DNA of 64,000 nt from Novilysobacter antarcticus (lineage in GTDB: Bacteria; Pseudomonadota; Gammaproteobacteria; Xanthomonadales; Xanthomonadaceae): assembly GCF_019802285.1 (NCBI RefSeq), contig NZ_JAIEUJ010000002.1, forward strand, positions 620,001 to 684,000. Direction: 5' to 3'. Positions within the stretch are counted from its first letter, which is position 1; every line of letters begins with the position of its first letter. Both the position numbers and the translations under genes were made by a program. A model generated the notes under the pieces. It saw only the letters and a program-made list of their open reading frames with translations. It made no database searches and was not told the origin of the DNA. Below are positions 1 through 7,150 of the stretch, in pieces.

Positions 1-1
1 C

Positions 2-598
2 GTGATGGAAGTCGAATCCAGCCACGTCTTCAAACGGCCGATCTACGCCGGCAACGCAATCATCACCGTGGAGGCGCCTGCCGCCCACACCGTGGTGGCG
101 ACCATCCGCACCGCCTCCTGGTCGGAAGCCGCACAGGGCGGCGACGCGCCGGTGGAAGCGGTGTCGGTGGAAGCCTCGCTGCCGCAGCACACCCGCTTCA
201 TCGGCCTGGCCGGTGCCAGCTCCGACCGGCCTGACCTCCAGAGCGCCAAGCGCGTGGTGTCGGGCGGACGCGGCGTCGGCTCGAAAGAGAACTTCAAGAT
301 CGTCTACGACTTCGCCGACAAGCTCGGTGCCGCGGTCGGCGCCTCGCGCGCGGCGGTGGACGCGGGTTACTGCCCCAACGAGATGCAGGTCGGCCAGACC
401 GGCAAGATCATCTCGCCGGAGCTGTATGTTGCCATCGGTATCTCCGGCGCGATCCAGCACCTGACCGGCATCAAGGACGCCGGGACGATCGTGGCAATCA
501 ACAAGGACGGCGACGCGCCGATCTTCGAGGTTGCTGATATCGGGCTGGTGGGTGATTTGTTCACGATTTTGCCGGAATTGGAAGCGGCGCTAAGCTGA
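2..598 (+). CDS. etfA: Electron transfer flavoprotein alpha subunit, 3' part
   Basis: Only the C-terminal two thirds are in the window; the 5' end lies upstream of base 1, so the first codon here (GTG at 2) is not a true start. The 198 visible residues hold the FAD-binding half: GRGVGS near residue 89 of this fragment and the [20 protein letters not shown] stretch near 132, both hallmarks of EtfA. With EtfB it forms a soluble heterodimer that carries electrons from acyl-CoA and other dehydrogenases to ETF:quinone oxidoreductase. Its TGA overlaps the ATG of the next gene by one base. In Xanthomonas etfA is the conserved border of the LPS locus, which fits what follows here. Confidence 0.95.
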   Translation: MMEVESSHVFKRPIYAGNAIITVEAPAAHTVVATIRTASWSEAAQGGDAPVEAVSVEASLPQHTRFIGLAGASSDRPDLQSAKRVVSGGRGVGSKENFKIVYDFADKLGAAVGASRAAVDAGYCPNEMQVGQTGKIISPELYVAIGISGAIQHLTGIKDAGTIVAINKDGDAPIFEVADIGLVGDLFTILPELEAALS

Positions 599-1668
599 TG
601 CTTTCCGATCCGGCTCTTGTCGCCAAAGTGACCGGTACTGGAGCGGCGCCCCCAGTGTCTCTCGCCTCACCAATCGTGGCGGTGATCATCCCCAGCTATC
701 GAGTCACCGCACATATCCTTGATGTGATCGCCCGCATTGGTGCTGAGTGCCATCACATCATTGTTGTCGATGATTGCTGTCCGGACGGCTCCGGCGACTT
801 CGTCGAAGCCCACTGTTCCGACGCTCGTGTTGCCGTGTTAAGAAACGAGCGAAATCTTGGGGTGGGCGGCGCCGTGATGGCCGGCTACCGAGCAGCCATG
901 AGCAGCGGAGCTGACATCCTGATCAAGATCGACGGCGATGGGCAAATGGCACCCGAATTGATTTCTCGCTTCATCCATCCCATCACCCACAACCTGGCTG
1001 ATTATACAAAAGGGAACCGATTTTATGACCTTCGTCAGGTAAGTGCGATGCCTGCCGCGCGGCTATTTGGAAATGCAGTCCTTTCTTTCATGTCGAAATT
1101 TTCGACCGGATACTGGGATATATTCGACCCAACCAACGGCTATACGGCACTACACGCAAGAGTGGCTGCGAACCTGCCCCTAGAGCGCATAAGCAATCGC
1201 TATTTTTTTGAATCGGACATACTTTTCCGACTGAATACCCTGCGCGCGGTCGTGGTCGATATCCCGATGGCCGCGCGGTATGCCGATGAAGTAAGCAATC
1301 TCCGAATTTCCAAAGTCTTCGCTGAATTCCTTCGAGGCCATTTACGGAATTTCTCCAAACGGATTCTATACAACTACTTCCTAAGGGATCTGTCTGCAGC
1401 TTCAATGCAATTGGTGACGGGCGCCTGCCTACTCGCATTCGGGTCCATTTATGGGCTTATCGGCTGGCACGACTCCTCCAGCAGCGGCGTCGCGACGCCG
1501 CCAGGCACAGTAATGTTGGCTGCCCTTCCGGTGCTTGTTGGAATACAGTTACTCCTCGGATTCCTCGCTTCAGACATGCAGTCGGTACCAAAAACTCCTA
1601 TTCACCCGTTGCTTTTTGACCCACAAAAAGATAGGCCAGACGTCCTGAGAGAAAATCAGCACTCCTAG
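598..1668 (+). CDS. GT2 glycosyltransferase with two C-terminal TM helices (GtrB/DPM1-like)
   Basis: A family 2 glycosyltransferase of 356 residues. The GT-A domain starts near residue 25; [10 protein letters not shown] lies at about 56-65 and the DGDGQ metal/nucleotide-sugar motif at 112-116. Two hydrophobic segments follow at about 271-290 and 304-325. This layout (cytosolic GT-A domain plus two C-terminal membrane helices) is that of polyprenyl-phosphate sugar synthases such as GtrB and DPM1, which move a sugar from a nucleotide donor to undecaprenyl phosphate at the inner face of the membrane. The ATG overlaps the etfA stop by one base, so it is probably cotranscribed with etfA. It faces the minus-strand LPS genes. 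Donor and acceptor are not identifiable from sequence. Confidence 0.85.
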   Translation: MLSDPALVAKVTGTGAAPPVSLASPIVAVIIPSYRVTAHILDVIARIGAECHHIIVVDDCCPDGSGDFVEAHCSDARVAVLRNERNLGVGGAVMAGYRAAMSSGADILIKIDGDGQMAPELISRFIHPITHNLADYTKGNRFYDLRQVSAMPAARLFGNAVLSFMSKFSTGYWDIFDPTNGYTALHARVAANLPLERISNRYFFESDILFRLNTLRAVVVDIPMAARYADEVSNLRISKVFAEFLRGHLRNFSKRILYNYFLRDLSAASMQLVTGACLLAFGSIYGLIGWHDSSSSGVATPPGTVMLAALPVLVGIQLLLGFLASDMQSVPKTPIHPLLFDPQKDRPDVLRENQHS

Positions 1669-1973
1669 ACGGCGGCGAATGGTCGGAACAGCCTACCCTC
1701 TGGACCGGGGCACACATGAATAGGGAAGACAGGTTCTACTCAGCGGGTCTCCGATATCTGACGACTTTTTTTCAAAAAATATGCTAAAACAACGCAATCG
1801 AAGATGGGTCGTCTCGCGCTGTGCCTTAACGTGTAATAGATGCTGTTGCGCTACTATCCATACGGCGAGCACGGTGCCGGTTGCGCGGCCGACACGACCC
1901 CGGCACCTCACCAGCCTACTGAGGTAGTGGCCACCCTATCACGGGGACGATCCCCTCGACATTGTGCCAGCGC
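1669..1973. other. Convergent intergenic gap, no gene seen
   Basis: This 305-base stretch separates the plus-strand glycosyltransferase from the convergent fnlC-like gene. I see no credible coding frame. It holds an AT-rich run near 1763-1782 and an 8-bp inverted repeat (GGTGCCGG at 1873-1880, CCGGCACC at 1900-1907, 19-nt loop) without a T-run. Transcripts from both sides should end here, but no textbook intrinsic terminator is visible. Confidence 0.6.
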
Positions 1974-3125
1974 TCAATACTTCTTCCAGACCACCCTGTT
2001 TACGTAATCGGTATAACTGTGCAAGATGCGTACCACTTTGTCCGACACGTTGGGCATGCTGTAGTCGGCCACGCGACGGAGCAGTCGTTCGTCCCCTGCA
2101 GGCTCAGACTCCAGCACGGCCATTGCCTGTAGCACCCTCTCGGGATTCAAACCAACCATCATCACTGCGGCCTCCTCCATGCCTTCAGGGCGTTCATGCG
2201 CTTCGCGCAAGTTCAATGCGCGGAAATTTAGAATGGAAGCTTCTTCAGTAATTGTCCCGCTGTCGGATAACGTTACCTTGGCCGCACTCTGCAATCTAAC
2301 GTAATCGCTGAAGCCTAAGGGCTTTAGTAAGCGCACAAGGGGATGCAGCTGAGCGCCTGTCATATCGATACGCTTGCGCGTGCGCGGGTGAGTAGAGATG
2401 ATAACCGGCAACCCGTAATGACGCGCAAGGGAATTAACCACCTCGATCAGCCCCGCAAAATTCACCTCGGACTCAATATTTTCCTCTCGGTGTGCGCTGA
2501 TTACAAAATATTTGCCCTCATATAGCCCGAGCCGTTCGACCACGTCAGAACGGTCAATGCGGTCGGAGTAATGCGTCAATACCTCGTACATCGGACTCCC
2601 AGTCTTGATGACACGATCGGCAGGCAGTCCCTCTGCGAGAAGATATTCCCGGGCAATATCACTATATGTGAGGTTGACGTCGGCTGTATGGTCGACGATT
2701 CGCCGATTGATCTCCTCGGGCACTCGCATGTCGAAGCAACGATTGCCTGCCTCCATGTGGAAAGTGGGGATCTTGCGACGCTTGGCCGGAATTACCGATA
2801 AACAACTGTTAGTGTCACCCAAAACCAGAAGCGCATCGGGGCAAATCTCACCCAGTACCTGGTCGACCGCGATGATCACCTTGCCGATAGTTTCTGCACC
2901 CGTACAACCAGCTGCCTGCAGAAAATAGTCCGGTTTACGTATTCCCATATCCTCAAAAAAAATCCCATTGAGCTCGTAATCGTAGTTCTGCCCAGTGTGG
3001 ATCAAAACGTGCTCGCAGTGCTGGTCGAGCTTTGCCAACACTTGAGACAATCGGATTATTTCGGGACGAGTGCCGACTACCGTCGCAACTTTCAACTTCC
3101 TAATGCTCATGGATACTTGCTTCAT
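1974..3125 (-). CDS. fnlC: UDP-N-acetyl-L-fucosamine synthase (UDP-GlcNAc 2-epimerase family)
   Basis: A WecB-type non-hydrolysing UDP-HexNAc 2-epimerase. The N-terminal VGTRPEIIRLS, the HTGQNYD motif, HMEAGNRCFD, SAHREEN and the SDSGTITEEAS stretch are all family signatures. Because fnlA and fnlB homologues lie immediately upstream in the same operon, the specific call is the third enzyme of UDP-L-FucNAc synthesis (FnlC/WbjD/Cap5G), which epimerises C2 of UDP-N-acetyl-L-pneumosamine. The chosen ATG (3125) overlaps the fnlB stop as ATGA and gives 383 residues; a second ATG at 3110 (378 residues) starts closer to the family N-terminus and is equally possible. The product would be an activated sugar for the O-polysaccharide. 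Confidence 0.88.
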   Translation of the reverse strand: MKQVSMSIRKLKVATVVGTRPEIIRLSQVLAKLDQHCEHVLIHTGQNYDYELNGIFFEDMGIRKPDYFLQAAGCTGAETIGKVIIAVDQVLGEICPDALLVLGDTNSCLSVIPAKRRKIPTFHMEAGNRCFDMRVPEEINRRIVDHTADVNLTYSDIAREYLLAEGLPADRVIKTGSPMYEVLTHYSDRIDRSDVVERLGLYEGKYFVISAHREENIESEVNFAGLIEVVNSLARHYGLPVIISTHPRTRKRIDMTGAQLHPLVRLLKPLGFSDYVRLQSAAKVTLSDSGTITEEASILNFRALNLREAHERPEGMEEAAVMMVGLNPERVLQAMAVLESEPAGDERLLRRVADYSMPNVSDKVVRILHSYTDYVNRVVWKKY

Positions 3126-4228
3126 ACTGGACTGGCGATAGTGTCGGGACGGGCGCGGTCGAAAACCTCGTTGGCCCACAACATTACGATCATGTCTTCG
3201 TCACCGATGTTGGTGATGTCATGCGCCCATCCCGGTATGGTCTCCACAATTACCGGTTCCGCGCCTTCCGTTTCCACCTGATACGCTTCGTTGCTGAGGA
3301 CATGACGGAACCTGAAGCGAGCTTTTCCCTTTATTACTAAGAACTTTTCAGTCTTGGAGTGATGATAGTGACCACCACGGGTTATGCCGGGATGGGCGGT
3401 AAAAAACGACACCTGCCCGGAGTCCTTCGTTTTCAACATTTCCACGAAGACCCCGCGTTGATCCGCGTACTGCGGAATACTGTAACTGAAGGCGGCGGTA
3501 GGGAGATAACTGACGTACGTCGCGTATAGGGCGCGTACCAAGCCGGAACCGACCCGCTCAGTGGTGAGCGATTGCCGAGCCTCCACAAAGGCCTCGATCT
3601 GCCGGGCGAGTTCGCCGACAGTACTATTATAAACGGGGGACACCTCGGAAAACCCTGAATTGTCCGGGGGAGTAGACAGGAACCGGACTAATTCGGCCAC
3701 CACGTCGTCGATGTACACCAACGCCATAGGAGCTGCTGGATCGTCGATCCGAATCGGAAAACCACGTGCAATGTTGTGACAGAAGGTTGCTACCACAGAG
3801 TTGTAATTTGGTCGGCACCATTTGCCAAACACATTCGGTAGACGATAGATGGCCACTGGAGCACCCGCCTCTCTACCGTAGCGGAGCAGGAGCTCTTCGG
3901 CAGCGCGCTTGCTGGTCCCATAGGGCGTGTCGCGCTCGGCCTGGGTGGATGATGCAAAGGCGATCGGCACCGCTCGCCCGGCGTCGCAAAGGACATCACA
4001 CAGCCACGCACTTAGCCCGGTGTTGCAGATCGCAAATTCTGCGGGATCACCGGGACGGTTGACACCCGCAAGATGAATCACCGCGTCTGCTTCCCCGATG
4101 GCTTCAGCGAACTCCGCTTTGCTGGTGGCGCGTGTCACCGCCAGCACTTCCATGTCCGAGTGCTCGGAGAGGGCGACACGAAGATTTTTCCCGATGAATC
4201 CGTCAGCACCGGTGATCAGTATCTTCAT
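3122..4228 (-). CDS. fnlB: UDP-sugar C4 reductase with C-terminal cupin domain, second step of UDP-L-FucNAc synthesis
   Basis: This 368-residue protein is a fusion of an NAD(P)-binding SDR/epimerase domain (GADGFIG at 7-13, Tyr103-x3-Lys107) with a C-terminal cupin of the dTDP-4-dehydrorhamnose 3,5-epimerase type (GGHYHHSKTEKF and following strands). That two-domain build is typical of FnlB/WbjC/Cap5F, which epimerises at C3 and reduces C4 of the FnlA product to give UDP-N-acetyl-L-pneumosamine. The ATG at 4228 follows the fnlA TGA by two bases; a TTG at 4234 overlapping that stop is a less likely start. It sits between fnlA and fnlC in one operon. Confidence 0.9.
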   Translation of the reverse strand: MKILITGADGFIGKNLRVALSEHSDMEVLAVTRATSKAEFAEAIGEADAVIHLAGVNRPGDPAEFAICNTGLSAWLCDVLCDAGRAVPIAFASSTQAERDTPYGTSKRAAEELLLRYGREAGAPVAIYRLPNVFGKWCRPNYNSVVATFCHNIARGFPIRIDDPAAPMALVYIDDVVAELVRFLSTPPDNSGFSEVSPVYNSTVGELARQIEAFVEARQSLTTERVGSGLVRALYATYVSYLPTAAFSYSIPQYADQRGVFVEMLKTKDSGQVSFFTAHPGITRGGHYHHSKTEKFLVIKGKARFRFRHVLSNEAYQVETEGAEPVIVETIPGWAHDITNIGDEDMIVMLWANEVFDRARPDTIASPV

Positions 4229-4230
4229 GA

Positions 4231-5265
4231 TCAACCCTCTAGGCGTGGCGTGCGGCCGGCAATGAGGTCGCGAATGAACTGAAGTTTCAGCAGCAATTGC
4301 TTCATTCCTTCCACATCAAGTTGCTCCGTGTTGTGCGAATTGTAATCGTCGCTACGGGTGATACCGGGCTCACCTTGCTCTACATATTTGCCATAGTTGA
4401 GGTCTCGAAGATCGGGAGGAATGCGGAAGTAGCCCTCCAGATCCTGCGCATGGGCGCGCTCCTCCCGGCTGAGTAACGTTTCGTGAAGTTTCTCGCCATG
4501 TCGGGTTCCGATGACATCGATCTGATGTCGGGGTCTATCAAGGAGATCAAACAGCGCGTGCGCTAGGACCTCCAGCGTCGCTGCCGGCGCCTTCTGCACA
4601 AATATGTCGCCGCTATGTCCGTGCTCGAAGGCATACTGCACCAAGTCGACAGCATCATCCAACGTCATCATGAAACGCGTCATCGCGGGGTCGGTGATGG
4701 TCAACGGCTTGCCGGCGAGGATCTGCTCTACAAAGAGAGGGATCACCGAACCTCGTGATGCCATGACGTTGCCATAGCGAGTCCCGCAGATGGTTGTGCG
4801 CTCGGGGTCGGCGCTGCGTGACTTTGCCACGAACACCTTTTCCATCATCGCCTTAGAGATCCCCATCGCGTTAATCGGATAAACCGCCTTGTCGGTGCTG
4901 AGGCAGATGACCTTGCGCACGCCGCACTGGATGGCCGCCTCGACAACATGCTCGGTACCGATTACGTTGGTCTTCACTGCCTCCATTGGATGGAATTCAC
5001 AAGAAGGCACTTGCTTCAGCGCTGCCGCATGAAAGACGTAGTCAACGCCGCGCATTACGGTAAGGACAGACTGCGGATCACGTACGTCGCCAATATGAAA
5101 TTTGAGCTTCGGATTGGCGTAGAGCTTACGCATGTCATCCTGCTTCTTCTCATCGCGACTGAATATACGGACCTCATTGATATCGGTCTCCAGAAAACGC
5201 CGGAGCACGGCATTTCCGAACGACCCGGTCCCACCGGTGATCAGTAGTGTTTTCTTCTTAAACAT
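4231..5265 (-). CDS. fnlA: UDP-GlcNAc 4,6-dehydratase/5-epimerase, first step of UDP-L-FucNAc synthesis
   Basis: A short-chain dehydrogenase family sugar-nucleotide dehydratase of 344 residues. GGTGSFG (11-17) binds the dinucleotide. The catalytic region STDKAVYPINAMGISK has Met in place of the usual SDR Tyr (M134-x3-K138), as in the FlaA1/CapE/FnlA group. The C-terminal extension, including DLNYGKYVEQGE, is characteristic of FnlA/WbjB/Cap5E, not of PseB. The ATG at 5265 is preceded by a good Shine-Dalgarno (CGGAG, about 6 bases away) and matches the family start; the frame stays open to a GTG at 5289. It is first in the fnlABC operon, with an AT-rich 300-base region upstream where its promoter should lie. 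Confidence 0.92.
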   Translation of the reverse strand: MFKKKTLLITGGTGSFGNAVLRRFLETDINEVRIFSRDEKKQDDMRKLYANPKLKFHIGDVRDPQSVLTVMRGVDYVFHAAALKQVPSCEFHPMEAVKTNVIGTEHVVEAAIQCGVRKVICLSTDKAVYPINAMGISKAMMEKVFVAKSRSADPERTTICGTRYGNVMASRGSVIPLFVEQILAGKPLTITDPAMTRFMMTLDDAVDLVQYAFEHGHSGDIFVQKAPAATLEVLAHALFDLLDRPRHQIDVIGTRHGEKLHETLLSREERAHAQDLEGYFRIPPDLRDLNYGKYVEQGEPGITRSDDYNSHNTEQLDVEGMKQLLLKLQFIRDLIAGRTPRLEG

Positions 5266-5566
5266 GTATCGGCTCCGTTTCAACTTCACTGGTCAACACA
5301 AATATCTTGCAATCCGTCCAGAATGGCAGCGGGTATCCCCTCGACTCAGCGCCATGGAGAACTGGAATTCCTGATACTCGTCAAGACACGCCTAGCGTAT
5401 TTTGCTCAGAACTAGGACCTAAAAATCCCGAAACAGGAGCAAAAATGTCGGGCAAAAAACCGGCATTTGATATTGGAAATAGGATCGACTGATTTGCCAT
5501 ATTTAAACGCAAGAATCCGCTTTATTCGCGAACTTCAATCCATCCCGGAACATCGTGCATTTATCC
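5266..5566. other. AT-rich intergenic region upstream of fnlA
   Basis: About 300 bases without a gene, markedly richer in A+T than the housekeeping DNA further right. It should contain the fnlABC promoter and the end of the transcript from the 4-TM transporter gene, both reading on the minus strand. The one clear structure is the imperfect hairpin at 5442-5468, listed separately. I can name no promoter boxes with confidence. Confidence 0.55.
5442..5468 (-). terminator. Possible intrinsic terminator hairpin
   Basis: Inverted repeat with 9-bp arms (AAATGTCGG and CCGGCATTT on the plus strand, one mismatch) around an A-rich loop. On the minus strand the second arm runs into a T5 tract. It lies about 100 bases downstream of the 4-TM transporter gene in its direction of reading. 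The stem is AT-rich at its base, so it may equally be an operator-like or accidental repeat. Confidence 0.35.
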
Positions 5567-5944
5567 CTATGCTTTGGCAGTCAGGGTCATCAATAACACT
5601 CCGGCAGTGATCATGAAAATGCCGGCCCATTGCGCTCCGCCGAGCTTTTCTCCGTAAAGCCACCAGCTCGACAGCGCAATGAGGAAATAGAACAGTCCTC
5701 CCGAAATCGCAAACGCGATTCCCAGCTTCATCCGACTCACCACGACCACCCATACCAAAAATCCGACCCCCTGGATCGCAATGGCTGCGATGATACTGGG
5801 CGACAGGACTGCCGCCACCAGCCATTGTGCGCCCTTCAGATCCGGCATACGCTGGGCAATGGTGTTGACTCCATTCTTGATGAGCAACTGACTTGCCATC
5901 GTGGACAAAGTCACAAAGGAGATCATCAATATCTCGCGAATCAT
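5567..5944 (-). CDS. Small four-helix membrane transporter of the DMT (SMR/EamA) type
   Basis: A 125-residue, very hydrophobic protein with four predicted membrane helices (roughly residues 1-20, 40-68, 71-93 and 100-121), the size and layout of SMR proteins and of ArnE/ArnF subunits. Its ATG overlaps the stop of the GT4 gene as ATGA, so it is translationally coupled to a glycosyltransferase. In a polysaccharide locus the likely job is flipping a lipid-linked sugar across the inner membrane, like ArnEF or GtrA, not drug export. The substrate is an inference from context only. No lipobox or signal peptide. Confidence 0.72.
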   Translation of the reverse strand: MIREILMISFVTLSTMASQLLIKNGVNTIAQRMPDLKGAQWLVAAVLSPSIIAAIAIQGVGFLVWVVVVSRMKLGIAFAISGGLFYFLIALSSWWLYGEKLGGAQWAGIFMITAGVLLMTLTAKA

Positions 5945-7134
5945 CGGTCAGCACCATTCCGGACATGTTTGAAAGTCGCCTCAATGCAATCGACAGCATG
6001 TTCGACGGAAAATTTTTCGTTAACGAACGCTTGCCCACGTTTCCCAATAACTCCCAGTTGCGTGGGATCGATGAGCATTTCCATCATTTTTGACATGAAG
6101 GTATCCGGGTCATCCGAGACACTGTACTCGACCCCAGAAAGAGAAGAATGTTTCCGCACCAGATCAGGGAGTGGTGTTGAAAGCACCGGCAATCCGGCCG
6201 CCTGGTACTGCAAAATCTTGATCGGAATAATGTCCTTGGTGATGCTGTTTATCTCGAAGGGATTGAGTGCGAGTACTGCGAGAGACAAGTAGCGCGGTAC
6301 ATCTTGATAGGAAACCATTCCGGTCAACACCACTCGTCCCTGGAGTTCGAGCTCCTCTACCAGCGAGGCCAACTCCATGTCCTGATCACCGCCGCCGACG
6401 ATCAACAATTTGAGCGAGGGCATTTCTTCCAGTGCGACCGGCATCCTGCGAACCAGACTGACCAATCCGCTGAAGGAATAGGTGGTACCCAGAAACAGCG
6501 CAATGGTGTCTTGGTCGGACAGCCCATACAGCTCTCGCAGCGCCGCATCGGGGGGGCGTGGAGCAAAGTGGACACTATCCACGCCGTGATCCACTACGAC
6601 TGTTCGTGATGAAATGTCGGATCCCGCAATCCGCGAAGCATACGAACTCATCTCTTCATTGGTCACCAGCACTTTGTCAGCGTGACGATAGATGAAGCGC
6701 TCTCCGAGGCGAAGGATTGTTTGTATCGCCAGTCCCGGCCTGAGCCGATGATAGGCATCCAGCACCCGGTATACCACGGGCACTCCAAATTTCCGTCCCA
6801 AGCGGACCGCCTGGGTGCCATTGATGAATACCGAGTATACAAACACGACATCGATATTCCCGCGGCGCAGGCGGTCGACGAGCATTTTCCGGAAACGTAT
6901 GCGCGCCTCGATGAATTTGTAACCGGGCATGTTGCCATGCGCAATCCTGGTCAGCGTGACCGACCCCTCGCCGGTCCTGCTGACTTGCGAGCTTCCCGCA
7001 GATGTCCGCGACGCCTCATTGAAGTCAATGACTTCCACCTCATAGCCACGTCCTGCCAAGCGCTCAGGGAAGTCCTGATATTCGTATACAGGCTTTTCCA
7101 AGTATGGCACCTCATGAATCCAAAGAATCTTCAT
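5941..7134 (-). CDS. Glycosyltransferase family 4
   Basis: A 397-residue GT-B fold protein. The N-terminal half carries a Rossmann-like acceptor domain (MKILWIHEVPY start, then VVFVYSVFINGTQAVRLGRK). The C-terminal half has the GT4 pattern: VVVDHGVDSVHFAPRP, LLIVGGGDQ near the domain core, and EINSITKDIIPIKILQYQAAGLPVLSTP in two pieces containing the E-x7-E-like donor-binding region. It is cytosolic or peripheral and probably adds one residue of the O-antigen repeat; a FucNAc transferase is plausible because fnlABC is next door, but nothing in the sequence proves the donor. It lies 16 bases after the 885-residue membrane protein and overlaps the 4-TM gene. Confidence 0.85.
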   Translation of the reverse strand: MKILWIHEVPYLEKPVYEYQDFPERLAGRGYEVEVIDFNEASRTSAGSSQVSRTGEGSVTLTRIAHGNMPGYKFIEARIRFRKMLVDRLRRGNIDVVFVYSVFINGTQAVRLGRKFGVPVVYRVLDAYHRLRPGLAIQTILRLGERFIYRHADKVLVTNEEMSSYASRIAGSDISSRTVVVDHGVDSVHFAPRPPDAALRELYGLSDQDTIALFLGTTYSFSGLVSLVRRMPVALEEMPSLKLLIVGGGDQDMELASLVEELELQGRVVLTGMVSYQDVPRYLSLAVLALNPFEINSITKDIIPIKILQYQAAGLPVLSTPLPDLVRKHSSLSGVEYSVSDDPDTFMSKMMEMLIDPTQLGVIGKRGQAFVNEKFSVEHAVDCIEATFKHVRNGADR

Positions 7135-7150
7135 TATGACGCCCCCTTGG

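Noticed and set aside
1873-1907. Terminator between the GT2 gene and fnlC
   Set aside because: The 8-bp inverted repeat has a 19-base loop and no T-run in either direction.
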